A DNA stretch of 64,000 nucleotides from Bathymodiolus brooksi. Lineage: Eukaryota; Mollusca; Bivalvia; Mytilida; Modiolidae. How positions within the stretch are numbered: the first letter of the stretch is position 1; each line of letters starts with the position of its first letter. The notes under the pieces are model-generated. The model was not told the DNA's origin. It made no database searches and was given only the letters and a program-made list of their open reading frames with translations. The translations under genes were made by a program, and so were the position numbers. Positions 48,955 to 59,849 of the stretch are shown here, piece by piece. The stretch spans positions 19,267,804 to 19,331,803 of the forward strand of contig OY804579.1 in NCBI GenBank assembly GCA_963680875.1, in the 5' to 3' direction.

Positions 48955-49390
48955 GTGTCTTAAACTATTTGGATTTCCAATATTTCGGTTTTGAGCGTAC
49001 CCGACGATGGTTATTCCAGAAATGTGATATCTACATTTTAATTACTATCACTGCTTCAATACCTCTGGTGGTAGACTATTACCTAGTCCCCGAGACTATC
49101 AACCGCCCAGTAGTAAGTGTTTCGGCACTGACATTGTTTATTAGATATATTTATTATCGAAATTTAAAGTTCCTAAATAATGTAGTTATGATTAAGACTA
49201 AGGTGTTACTCCCTCAGGCATAGGTGACCTTAATCGATTTTGGCTTTAAAGTATAGGCCCTTTGCTTTTATTGTTCCGAAAAACTTTTAATTAATTTGGC
49301 TTTCCAGTATTTCGGATTTGAGTGTACCTGATGAAGGTTATTCCAGAACCGAGTCGTGCGCGCTAAATTTGATATTTATGTTTATATATC
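48955..49390 (+). repeat. Dispersed A-B-C-A repeat, best-preserved copy of the satellite progenitor
   Basis: Module A starts at 48974 (TTCCAATATTTCGG, GAGCGTACCCGACGATGG, TTATTCCAGAAATG, ATATCTACATTTTAATTACT). Module B is at about 49060-49130 (CTCTGGTGGTAGACTATTAC, CAGTAGTAAGTGTTTCGGCA) and module C at about 49205-49260 (CTCCCTCAGGCATAGGTGAC). A second module A starts at 49302 (TTCCAGTATTTCGG, GTGTACCTGATGAAGG), 328 bp after the first. The second A aligns almost without gaps to about 84 bp of the 115-bp satellite monomer. The 84-codon frame is a by-product. Confidence 0.85.
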
Positions 49391-49439
49391 AAAAATTAAA
49401 TCTTCAACATTTCTCAGCAAATATTAAATTACAGACTAA

Positions 49440-49625
49440 GAATGAAACCAAAAGAACAATGTGACAACAAGAAGAGTTTGAGGATACCAAAAAGATAATC
49501 AGAATCCGTGAAGACAAACAACACAATGATTAAAAGGAAAAGGACAAGAGGAAAAAGAACGATCTACAAAACATTGCACATAAAACTAAAGATCGAGTAA
49601 CACGATTCTAACTACAATGTCGACA
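49440..49625 (-). repeat. Dispersed mussel-type repeat (AAGCAGGAACTGC family), 3' half, inverted
   Basis: The plus strand shows AAGAGTTTGAGGATACCAAA, AATCAGAATCCGTGAAGAC, AAAGGAAAAGGACAAGAGG, GATCTACAAAACATTG and AAAGATCGAGTAACACGA, the complement of the 3' half of 42530-42765. Confidence 0.8.
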
Positions 49626-50239
49626 ATAATGTATTTAGTTTTTAACACCAGAGTTGATCGATCACCCCGCACCATCACGGGCTGGAACCTACTGATACAA
49701 GCACGGTTATAAGTACTTCCATTGAAACATTCAAGGCTTATATCTTTTGTTTAATTCGATATTATTTCTATTAAATATTTACATAGTTTAAACATTTGTC
49801 AATGGTTCGTGCAGTATCTGATCTAATCGTCAACACTTTGCATTTTAATTGCATTGTTTGAAATCACAGGATTTTACAAGTTATTATTTTATTTTTCAGA
49901 ACATTATTTATTTCATTATAATTATGCAAAGAAAGCGCTTTATATAGTACAACTTGTCCTAAATACAAAACAAGCAAAACACGAGAATCAAAATAGCATG
50001 TCTACAGCGCCAATACTCTAAAACATAACAGAACAAAACCTAAATATATAAAGTAGTCTCCATAATTAAAGTCTACCACGAACCAAGGATGTATTTAGAC
50101 AAAACATCAATAGATGCCGAACCTTTGACATGAAGGGTACACTTCAACAGATGTGGTCTCTGTGATCCGCCCATACGTTCATGTAATATATTAACTTCCA
50201 ACGATAAAAGATAATTAGATACAAAACCCACATATCTTT
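49626..50239. other. No gene recognised
   Basis: AT-rich. Minus-strand frames ending at 50073 and 50144 extend into the adjacent repeat and are not supported as genes. Confidence 0.4.
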
Positions 50240-50445
50240 TGTAAGTAAGGGTAATAACAAAATTACCGAACACCGAGCAATCTTCCAAAGGGAAAGGCAA
50301 AACTCATAAGTCAACAAACAGACAAAATCAGTCAACAACCGGAAAACTGGGAAAACCGCAATAACCCTGACTTGAATAAGAAATGGTGGGTTGAATCAGA
50401 TTGTACAGCGCCAAACCTATCCCTTCCATTGCGGTTAAAAGGTTC
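50240..50445 (+). repeat. Dispersed mussel-type repeat (CCGAACACCGAG family)
   Basis: TTACCGAACACCGAGCAATC, AAAGGGAAAGGCAAAACTCA, then CCCTGACTTG and GGTGGGTTGAATCAG, TTGTACAGCGCCAAACCT. I recognise this block order from memory as a very abundant mussel repeat; identity should be confirmed by a repeat-library search. Confidence 0.5.
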
Positions 50446-50599
50446 CGGTTGTCACTATAACAGCATAAGTATCATTATCTTTGATGATAAAGCTTCATCT
50501 AGTCTATTACAATTGCATATTCGGGCATAGTCAACAATTGATGTATTAATAAAACACAACTTCTACACGATGCATGATATCTGGGAATGGTGAATAACA

Positions 50600-50870
50600 A
50601 GGTTGGTTTATAGTGTTTAACACAACTTTCAAGAATATTTCTGTTATATCATGGCGGTCAGTTTTGTTTGTAGAGGAAGCAGGAGAAAGCCACCGACCTG
50701 CCGCAATTCACTGACAAACTTTATCACATAATATTGTATCAAGTACACCTTGTCATGAACAGGGTTCGAACTCACAACTTTAGTGGCGATAGGCACTGAT
50801 TGCATAGGTAACTGTAAATACAACTACCATACTATCACGACTACTTTGCATATTAATATCTGATGACATT
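50600..50870 (-). repeat. tRNA-derived SINE, inverted, complete
   Basis: On the minus strand the head reads GTCGTGATAGTATGGTAGTT (A box) and GAGTTCGAACCCTG (B box). The body is as at 46548-46800 but more worn (GTTGTGTTAAACACTAT at the 3' end). It shares GCAATCAGTGCCTATC in the head with 46548. Confidence 0.85.
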
Positions 50871-50988
50871 AATTACTAGTCATCCTTCAATGAAGTATAA
50901 CAGAGCAAGGAAAACGATCTAAACAGAAGTAAACTTGGATATCATCCATTCTGTACAATATACCATTTAAATATTTAGTCAAAATATA

Positions 50989-51168
50989 TTTAGGATAATG
51001 CAATTGATAACAATACTAATTTAATTATCATTTAAATAAAATATATTTTTGTCAGTATGAGTTAATTAATATAAACCATTTAGGATAATGCAATTGATAA
51101 AAATACTAATTTAATTATCATTTAAATAAAATATATTTTTGTCATTATGAGTTAATTAATATAGACCA
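50989..51168. repeat. 90-bp tandem duplication
   Basis: TAGGATAATGCAATTGATAA at 50991 and 51081; the two units differ by only a few bases. Recent. Confidence 0.92.
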
Positions 51169-51589
51169 TTGCAACACATTTTGTAACATTGAAAACATTA
51201 TTTTCACGGTTAAAATACATTAGGTTATCTAATAATTTAGCATTGACTTTAATGTTCGTTTAATCATATAGGATCACTTGAAGAGTCTGTCAATTTATTG
51301 ACAAATTGAAATTTGAATAATCATCGAGGGATATATGTATCAAAGAGATAGTGAATAATAAATGATGGAATAATTGTTTTCTCAATCAACTCACCCATTC
51401 ATGTTGCTCATTTCAAACCTTAGTTATGTACTGAGGTCTACTTAAATGATACAATCTTATTGTAGTCGGATTTTGAAATTATTCACATTGCACAATTTTT
51501 ATTTTTTAACCGCCATTAAATTCTCCATTTAATGAATATTTCTATTGGAAAGAAAAGAGTGAAGTTACCAAAGGGTTAATCGGAGGCAC
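51169..51589. other. No gene recognised
   Basis: AT-rich, nothing seen. Confidence 0.45.
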
Positions 51590-51690
51590 TAAATCGAAGA
51601 AAGACAGACAATGCAATGACCAAAAAAAAGGGATAAAAGGGAAAAACACTACATAGAAAACTAACGATTGGGCAACCCATATCGGGGTGA
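51590..51690 (-). repeat. Dispersed mussel-type repeat, inverted fragment
   Basis: Plus strand: AAGACAGACAATGCAATGAC, AAAAGGGATAAAAGGG, CATAGAAAACTAACGATTGG, the complement of the middle of the AAGCAGGAACTGC family. Confidence 0.6.
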
Positions 51691-53509
51691 GTCCATTTTA
51701 TCCGGAAGGATAGGCAAATCCCTGATATTTGGTTGGCTATACCAGTAGAATATTCCGGTGAAAAAACTGTGTCAATAATAAGAACTTCACCGTCTTCCCA
51801 GCATGTATCACAAACTTTACAATAGTAGTGGGCGATAGCGTAACGTGCCGAGCGGAGAGACTACAATAAAGGTGAGCGGCCAGTTGGTTCGTACCAGTTT
51901 CCTGGGATTTGATAGTGAATAAATAGCTTGCTGAACAAACCCTAATATGTCCTATTCTTTATTATGGTTGTCAATATATATAAAACTATATATTATGCCT
52001 ATGGTTCAGACCTATGTCTTAGATCCTATGGCTGGAGACCTATGTCCCAAGCACCTGTGCGTCTCAGACAATCCTACACTTATCGATCTGTTAACTAGTT
52101 ACGCTTTGTATGTAGTTTCAAGCTATGCTTTGGAACTGTTTTGGTTTTCCGATAATATAAATTTGTATGGCGACCTATAGTGTCAGACACGGTTTATGTA
52201 CCGATCCACGGTCTGCTTACAAGACCACTACTAACCATGAGATAACGCGAACACCCACTTGAACCAAGTCCTCGAGATCTAAATAGTCATATACTATATA
52301 GTCACATACCCCGTTATATATGACAAAGGTTGTAACCACCTAGTCTTCAGACTACCTGGCTGTATATATAAATTGTTCTATTCAACGACAAGCTTCGTCT
52401 CATAAATATTAACCAAAGCGCAAATGTATCTGTACAATCCAAGGATGCGATCGAGAATGACAAGAACACTTTAACTTTTATATATTTTGACGGCGACTTT
52501 CTCAATGCGAAATTGCGCCCATAAATAAAAATTAATATAGAATTTAAATGATTCTACTTTTACTTAACTTTGCTTTTTTCATAAATATAAATGTGTTGTG
52601 AGTTAAAGAAGGGGGAAATCTATATAAGAGAGAAGTGAATACTTTAATTTTATGTGAATTTTTAATGATTGATTTTAGGCTGGTTTTAGACAAGAACACG
52701 CTGTTTTAATCTCTTTATATAGAACACACGCGGACCTTGATGAAAACACCTCTTATGTAAATAATGATTTGATAAAGTGTTGATTCTATATTGCTTATGT
52801 AAATAGTGGTTCGACAAAGGGTTGATTCTATATTGTTTCTCTCGCTTCAATAGCAAATGGTTGGAAGATGCTCAAAATTCTGTTACAAATGAAGCGACCG
52901 TAACATTAAATATCATGTTCTAAAAATGAAACCTTATGAATGGCTGATAAAACAAACGATGTCTAAAAAGTAAAAAAAAACAAAACAATGTAAATCAACA
53001 GTTGGTATGCTATCATATACACAGACACCTTATTCAACACAAAACTATAGAATTATTAAATAGCAATTCACTAAATGCTCAAAATTAGCCACGACTAAAC
53101 ACACGAATGGAATTATGAAATCAGATTAAGGCCATTTAAATATTAATATAAACAATATGACTGTTGATGAGTATTATTGCGTTACGAGATCAGCCATTAA
53201 TATAATACATTCAACTTCCATCAGGCTCAATGCAAATATATATTTGATGAACACGTGACAAAACGTAATTGAACTATATCAATTTTACACATCACAACGA
53301 TTATATATGTACATGAAAAACCTTTCTAGCTTTGTTCAACCAACGTTAATATACCAACAACACAATTGTATGTGATATTCGATATCACAACAAATCCATC
53401 ATCATGCAGACCACAATCAATATCAATATTCATTACCTCCAGTTGTCACAGACAAACATGATATAACCAAATTTCTGTATTTGTGATAAAATAGACAGAA
53501 GTAATGTTT
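51691..53509. other. No gene recognised
   Basis: AT-rich. A 77-codon plus frame at 51947-52180 has no recognised domain. At 52741-52840 a block containing TTATGTAAATA and TTGATTCTATATTG appears twice in degenerate form. Confidence 0.4.
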
Positions 53510-53650
53510 GAAGATATCAAAAGCGGTAATCAGAAGCCGTAAATGGAAGAACAGACAATACCATTGTCAAAAGAATTCATGGCAAACAATTATCTACAAA
53601 ATATTATAGAGAAAACAAAAGTTTGAGCTACACGAGAACCAAATATCCCA
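53510..53650 (-). repeat. Dispersed mussel-type repeat, 3' half, inverted
   Basis: Plus strand: TTGAAGATATCAAAAGCGGT, AATCAGAAGCCGTAAATGG, GAACAGACAATACCATTG, ATCTACAAAATATT, then GTTTGAGCTACACGAG. Confidence 0.7.
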
Positions 53651-54109
53651 TCCTCTATTAGAGCATCAAGATATCTATCCTTTGTACAAAGCACATTTAA
53701 TCCAATTAATCTCTCTAGACAACATGAATAATTTCACCGAATCGAACATCATAATGATACACTCGATTGTTTTCATCAAATATTCAAAGAAAACTTATTT
53801 CACCAATCATGAGTATCTAAGTCATAACTCTTGTCAAGTACAAAGACATTACTTGATGAGTACACAGTCCACAACCCATACTAAGTGAAGACATCAGGGC
53901 ACATTTCCATCAAAATCAAGATTTAAAATACAAAAATAAAGGAAATTAAAGTAAACTATTTAACACAGTAAATATCGACCAGCACAATTTAAAACTGAAA
54001 ACACCATTTTCCATCGATGTAAAAATGCAGTCATAAGACTTTAATAGGTAGTACACACTAAAGCTAATTGTATATTTCACATGTATTGTCTTGTCTAGGT
54101 GGATTGTGG
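53651..54109. other. No gene recognised
   Basis: AT-rich. The 68-codon plus frame at 53682-53888 has no domain. Confidence 0.4.
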
Positions 54110-54165
54110 GGTGCTTGATTGATTAGTGTTTAATGCCAACATTAGCACTATTTTAGTGTAACGTT
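54110..54165 (-). repeat. Degenerate SINE 3' end
   Basis: Plus strand: TTGATTGATTAGTGTTTAAT, GCCAACATTAGCACTATTTT, a worn inverted copy of the GTGGCGTTAAACACC end plus tail. The rest is absent. Confidence 0.5.
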
Positions 54166-54224
54166 AGTGTTTATATTGTTCCCTCTAAGATGCATTTTCA
54201 TTTGAAAACCCTATGTCTAACGAA

Positions 54225-54515
54225 ATTATAAGGAAATATTTGAAGACATGAAAGAAACAACATGCACAAACATTACAAAAGTTCATCGATTATCAAAATA
54301 AAGCTCAAAGATGATGGTCAACAATTCCAACAATAATCAACAAAACGAATAATCACCTCAAACATATCAAATCATTGAACACAAAAAAGAACAATAGATT
54401 CGACACTTGTAATACAGGTACTGGTTTGGGACTTGGGACTGGCATAGCAATGTGGAGGAGTTAAACCGGTTCATGTAACCCCCCGTCCCCCTTTCCCTCG
54501 TGGGGATAATTAGAT
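54225..54515. repeat. Dispersed mussel-type repeats, fragments
   Basis: The left part (54235-54320) resembles the inverted AAGCAGGAACTGC family in degenerate form. The right part holds GGACTTGGGACTGGCATAGC, AATGTGGAGGAGTTAAACCG and a C-rich stretch, like 47270-47375. Confidence 0.45.
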
Positions 54516-55739
54516 TATCAACGGAAATATATATTATAAAGAGACGACTTTGTTCTGTCGACTTATTCTAAGATATTCTTCTTATAGTCGTATATCCACT
54601 ATCTGCACTTATGTCAATAAACAAGTAAATATAATACATTGCCACATAAATTCTACATTTGATCATTAAATATAGGAAGTTAATTGGTGAATTAAGTATG
54701 CCATCAGCACATATTAAATATGGTAAAGTATTTATACCCAATCAATGTCTAACGATGTCATAAAAGTACAGAAACTGTTCGAATTTCTCATTTATTATAT
54801 TCAAAGAAAATGAAAGACCCAGATAACGTCGACTGTTACGGAGGTATAACAACAGGCTAACAATTACAACATTGTTGTCATGAATTATCTCAAAATCAAG
54901 TCATATATTACGCTTACAAATTAAAAACGACATGACTAAGATCTGAAATAATGCTATATTAGTAAATTAACATTTCAAAAATTAAATCATTCATAATGCA
55001 GAAAATAATCATTTCTATTAAAGTAATTATTTCTATTATAAGGATTGAAAAGACGTAGGCAAGAAACAGGAATATTATCTGCAAAACATTAATCCTAATG
55101 ACATGACTTAATCAAGTATTTCCATTCACATTTCCACTATTGTACACCAGATTACACTTTACCACATAACAACAGCATACCACTGCTACAGGAAATGTCA
55201 CGTGCTACAATTACAATAATACATATTGATCCTACACGAAAAAAAGGTTATCGCGTGGAATTAAACATTTGCATTGCTCCACGTGTTTCATGCTTGTTAA
55301 TTTATTGACACATTTCTAGCACGCCATTGTCTTCTCTATGCAATCTATATGACTACGAACGTTATCTTTCCGTGGTGACGGGTTTCATTTCATGGTTGTC
55401 ATTTACATAGCGTTTCCATATTGGTAGATTTATTTAAATGATCAAATTAAATCTCATGTGTGTCATGATTTTACTCCTTCTCCCTTTGAAATGGCTGTTT
55501 TTTTTCAATTAAAATATGTTTCCGTCATCTGATAATTCGAAGTCTAAAAGACTGTTGTAGATTCCACTTGTCAAAATTAACATACAAAAACTCCTATAGA
55601 TATTTTTGAAATATAGTAAATATATGAGAAAGTATGTGTTCAAGAATATACCCATATATATCCATTATTAATTTATAAACAATGCTAATGAGGGATCATA
55701 TCAATACCTGTCGTATCATTCAAGCCTAAGTTTAGACTT
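54516..55739. other. No gene recognised
   Basis: AT-rich without long open frames or clear repeats. Confidence 0.45.
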
Positions 55740-55990
55740 TATCTTAGACATGACATTCACATAAACAACGTAGATATGTAATTTAGTGCCCACCAAAAGT
55801 TGTGTTTCTGGAATAACATCATCAGGAAAGCTCAATCTCAAAGATTGAAAAACCAAATAAATTAAATGTCTTTGGGAGTATGAAGCCAACTGAATAAATC
55901 AGGATACCCAAATCCACCTAATGTCACATCTGCTTAATACAGGAGAACATACGTTTTAATAATGAATACATTATTTAGGAACTGTAAATT
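55740..55990 (-). repeat. Dispersed three-module repeat, C-A part
   Basis: On the minus strand: AAATTTACAGTTCCTAAATA and a worn module C, then AATTTATTTGGTTTTTCAAT and module A (55850-55762: GATGATGTTATTCCAGAAAC, GGGCACTAAATTACATATCT, ACG). Related to the satellite monomer. Confidence 0.7.
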
Positions 55991-56043
55991 TGATTACAAA
56001 TATATCTAATACACCACCATACTCTTGTTTCAGATGGTCATGC

Positions 56044-56275
56044 CATTCAAACCTAGTTGAGACTTTGTTACAGACTCTTCTGTCAGACAAGGGGGCCATT
56101 CAAACCTAGTTGAGACTTTGTTACAGACTCTTCTGTCAGACAAGGGGGGCATTCAAACCTAGTTGAGACTTTGTTACAGACTCTTCTGTCAGACAAGGGG
56201 GGCATTAAACCCTAGTTGAGACTTTGTTACAGACTCTTCTGTCAGACAAGGGGGGCATTCAAACCTACGTTAATA
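56044..56275. repeat. 53-bp tandem repeat, 4.3 copies
   Basis: Units starting CATTCAAACCTAGTTGAGAC at 56044, 56097, 56150, 56203 and, partly, 56256. Nearly identical; each ends in a G run that varies by one base. Confidence 0.96.
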
Positions 56276-57210
56276 CTGTTTTTCAGACTCTTTTTTCTTT
56301 GTTTAATAAAATCTTCTCTCAAAAGGCGTAGTGAAATGGTTGTGTATTTGGACAATCACAGATTGATGAATGAAACGTTTGAAAGGATGATATAAAGGTA
56401 AGAAATCAAATCTACATATACCGCAATAAGAAACGACTGCATTAAATATTCCAGGTGGAACTATAGAATTAATGGGAAATTATTGATTGATTTTTGTTTG
56501 ATGTCAAGTGAGCAATACTTCAGCAATTTTCACGACGAAAATAAGATTACAAGCAATAATTAATAAAGAGTGAGGCCTAGGAACATTGATGGAGAAATGG
56601 GCGGGAATTTAGATTGCCTTAATAAAAAGATATTGTGGATATGGTCAAAGATCTTAGCCTTGCAATAGACCACCGACGACCACTCATATAAAGCTATTGT
56701 TCATTAGGGGCTGCTGTGAGTTGTCTTTGACGTACAAATAGCGAGACATTCTCTATAAACGAGGTATGCATTAACTTCCTTGTTCAAACAGCGAGTTTAT
56801 CGTAGCGATATTACAATTTTTATCAATTTACATTCTGTACTCTATAATATTGTATATATGGAACTGATTTGATATTCAAATTAAATATTAATAGCTTATT
56901 TTATCTCTGATATTGATGACATTGTGCTACACTATTTCAGTAACATTTAAAAGCCATTTTTTATATAACATAATAATGTATTTCCGTCGGTGTCAAACAG
57001 AATGATGTATCAAATATCTGCTAGAATCTTAAATAAACTGTACCATTGTGATAGTAGCGGAAGAATTATCACGCAAAACGTCATTATTCTGTATAATATC
57101 ACAAACTGTATAAGGATTACGGAGGGGTCCTAGCCAAATCATAAAAAACACCAGAATTACAGAATTAAGCAAATCTTTCGATTTTGCACCAGCTGATAAA
57201 ACAGATAGCA
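56276..57210. other. No gene recognised
   Basis: AT-rich. A 60-codon minus frame at 57211-57029 has no domain. Confidence 0.45.
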
Positions 57211-57553
57211 ATAAAGGTTAGAGAATACGGAAGTTGTGTTGCAGACATATCCCTTTCTAATAAAGGTTAGAGAATACCGAAGTTGTGTTGCAGACATATC
57301 CCTTTCTAATAAAGGTTAGAGAATACCGAAGTTGTGTTGCAGACAGATCCCTTTCTAATAAACGTTAGAGAATACCGAAGTTGTGTTGCAGACAGATCCC
57401 TTTCTGATAAACGCTAGAGAATACCGAAGTTGTGTTGCAGACATATCTCTTTCTAATAAACGTTAGAGAATACCGAAGTTCTGTTGCAGACAGATCCCTT
57501 TCTAATAAACGCTAGAGAATACCGAAGTTGTGTTGCAGACATATCCCTTTCTC
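57211..57553. repeat. 49-bp tandem repeat, 7 copies
   Basis: Seven units of 49 bp (343 bp) starting ATAAAGGTTAGAGAATACCG or ATAAACG... at 57211, 57260, 57309 and so on. Differences alternate (AAAGG/AAACG, ACATATC/ACAGATC). The 68-codon frame that starts inside is chance. Confidence 0.96.
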
Positions 57554-58045
57554 AAGGAAAATTTAACACTCACGTTTACGACACAAGAGACGAGTTTGTT
57601 TTCCCTATCGTCAATTTATTTTCTTCTTTTTTATGGATGAAGACGTCCCGTTCGCCCCATCATATGGCATTATATTTTTCAGTTGGGTAGTTTTTCCCGA
57701 ATTTATAATAATGTTCCTGATATTAATGATCATAATCTCGTGCTGACAGAAAACGTTTACACTAAGGATACCGTTTTCATAAATTATTGAAAACTTTTAT
57801 TATATTTCATTACAGCTATAAAGATCTTGTATATTAATGCAATTCTATATGGAGAGATCTTAGTGTTGCTATGGCGACGTTTTACAAAAGCTTAAATGTT
57901 CACATCTGACACATTTCAATTTGTAAAATGATTGAATAATCTTATTGGTATAGGTTGTGATTTAACAACTATATTTGACTTTTTTAGAAAAAAAATTTAT
58001 TGAAAATATGGGCACTCTGCTGGTAGAACTGGTAAGCCTAACTAG
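57554..58045. other. No gene recognised
   Basis: AT-rich; nothing further seen. Confidence 0.45.
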
Positions 58046-58275
58046 CAATACCAACATTTTAAAGATATCAAAGGAGCAACCAGGAATCGTAAAGCGAAGG
58101 ACAGACAACAGTGTGACCAAAAGAAATAAAAGGACAAATAATGATCTTCAAACCAGTACACAGAAAACCAAAACAAAACGAACCGCAAAAAAACTGGAGG
58201 TCAACTCAATTACACCGGGATGGTACGCAGCTCCTGTTCCACTAGTGGTACCCGTCGTGTTACTGTTAAACGACA
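58046..58275 (-). repeat. Dispersed mussel-type repeat, inverted, near-complete
   Basis: Plus strand: AAAGATATCAAAGGAGCAAC, AATCGTAAAGCGAAGGACAG, AAAAGGACAAATAATGATCT, then GCAGCTCCTGTTCCACTAGT and GGTACCCGTCGTGTTACTG, the complement of the whole AAGCAGGAACTGC family. The 115-codon plus and 89-codon minus frames here lie in this repeat and are not genes. Confidence 0.8.
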
Positions 58276-58639
58276 AGAACATCATGCCATATGGAAATCG
58301 TGTTGGACACCAGTATACGTAAATAAATACAAATAACAGTAATAAAACATGAACACCATACAAAATTATATTTTGATATTTCAAGTGCCCAAACAGTCCA
58401 CCTTTCTGATTGTTCAATTACATGCGGTTGGTTCGATAGTTGTTGTTTGTTTTGCAAGAATATATTTCAAAAGGTTAAGTACTCGTCAGTTCTGAACATA
58501 CATTTTGCCAGAATTGAAATACTTGTATCTTGCTGTGTAAACAGTGATCAATCACTCCTATAGATAAGTTGATATATTTTATTAAAGTATAGTTTACTGT
58601 CAAGAACCGTATATATTAATTAGTTGGCATACTTGTATG
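58276..58639. other. No gene recognised
   Basis: AT-rich; nothing further seen. Confidence 0.45.
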
Positions 58640-58732
58640 ATCACCGTGGCTTGATGGTAACCTGAGGCGGAAGCTTTGAAATTTAAAGTAGATTTAAAGT
58701 CCAGCGGGTGTTCGATACCCACAAGTACCAAC
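58640..58732 (+). other. tRNA-like sequence (SINE head or tRNA pseudogene)
   Basis: GTGGCTTGATGGTAACC resembles a D arm/A box and CGGGTGTTCGATACCCA forms a perfect T arm with a GTTCGAT loop (B box). ACTTGT before and ACAAGT after can pair as an acceptor stem. The distance is too long for a normal tRNA and no anticodon arm is convincing, so a working tRNA gene is unlikely. Confidence 0.5.
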
Positions 58733-59114
58733 ATATTAATACTAGTAACACATTGTTAAGGCTGAAATTGTAAAAAGTCTTGCCTACTTAAGATCAAAAG
58801 GAACAAGGGTTTGACGTCAGAGAAATTATATATTCCATTGTAAACTTATAATACCATTTCATATTTGCTATGTCTTTATTGTTAAATAAAGAATGTATAT
58901 TTCATTACAAATATTTTATAATGATCGACTGGTATACGAGTTCATTATACTAGACTTTGTACATTATATTTAACAAGCATCATCAGTACATTGTGTGTTT
59001 TCCCTTTTTGAATATATTGTAAGCACACAATGGAAATTATTCTAGTACGGATGGTGTTACTTTTATGGTACAATATACGTTGTAGTCGTGTTTACCAATC
59101 TACAATCTACAAAG
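58733..59114. other. No gene recognised
   Basis: AT-rich; nothing further seen. Confidence 0.45.
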
Positions 59115-59295
59115 GGTGCAACTAGTAGAATATGAACTACTAATCCATCCGTTGAGTTGGGGTGGTATTGCTAAATCTTTTTATTATGTAGTGTTTTGTA
59201 GATAATTGTTTGTCATTGTTTCTGTTGGCAATGTTATTGTTTGTCCTTTTGCTGGTTTACGGTTTCTAAATAACCCTTTGGTATCAAAGATATTC
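59115..59295 (+). repeat. Dispersed mussel-type repeat, diverged
   Basis: AGGGTGCAACTAGTAGAATA, TAGTGTTTTGTAGATAATTG, TTTGTCCTTTTGCTGG and AACCCTTTGGTATCAAAG follow the block order of the AAGCAGGAACTGC family, with heavy divergence in the 5' half. Confidence 0.6.
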
Positions 59296-59675
59296 TAAGA
59301 CAAAATCCAGCTTGATATATGCAATATTTAACATGGGCATGATGTCGCTAAGGGTATATATATATGTGTGTTACAACTAACAATTATAATTGTTAAAAGG
59401 ACGTTGCTCTCATTGAAAACAATATCACAAAGTGAATACATTCGATGAACCCTTTTATATTTTCTGATATTATGTAGATATTTTTACAATTGAATAGGAT
59501 AACAAGTATTGATCAGGTTTTAGCAAACATTTCATTTGTTTACATTGCTCTCACTAAATATAATATTCAAAATTAAAAGTAATAGATGTTTTATATTAAT
59601 TATAATTATCTGTTTTACCGATTATTATCAAATACTTTGAAAAATAACATATTGCGGTTCATTCATCTGCATATA
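59296..59675. other. No gene recognised
   Basis: AT-rich flank of the Tc1 element; nothing further seen. Confidence 0.45.
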
Positions 59676-59702
59676 TACTCTTCAAAAAAAGAAACGCATA
59701 GT
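59676..59702. repeat. Left terminal inverted repeat of the Tc1-type element
   Basis: Starts TACTCTTC and contains AAAGAAACGCATAG. Pairs with 61153-61179. Confidence 0.88.
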
Positions 59703-59849
59703 GAAATTTTAGGGCGATATAGAAACAAACAAATTTCAAGTAAAGCAATATTTAATTAATCAATCAAGAAATCAGAACTACAAACACAATTAAAATGTTC
59801 ATTTTCTTGTTAAATTCATTGCACATAAAAAGTTCAAGGTCACTACAGT

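Noticed and set aside
50073..50338. Minus-strand frames of 64-75 codons
   Set aside because: They overlap a repeat block I recognise as dispersed, and the two frames overlap each other.
57975..58322. 115-codon plus-strand frame
   Set aside because: Lies antisense within a copy of the dispersed AAGCAGGAACTGC repeat; the same repeat elsewhere is not open in this frame.
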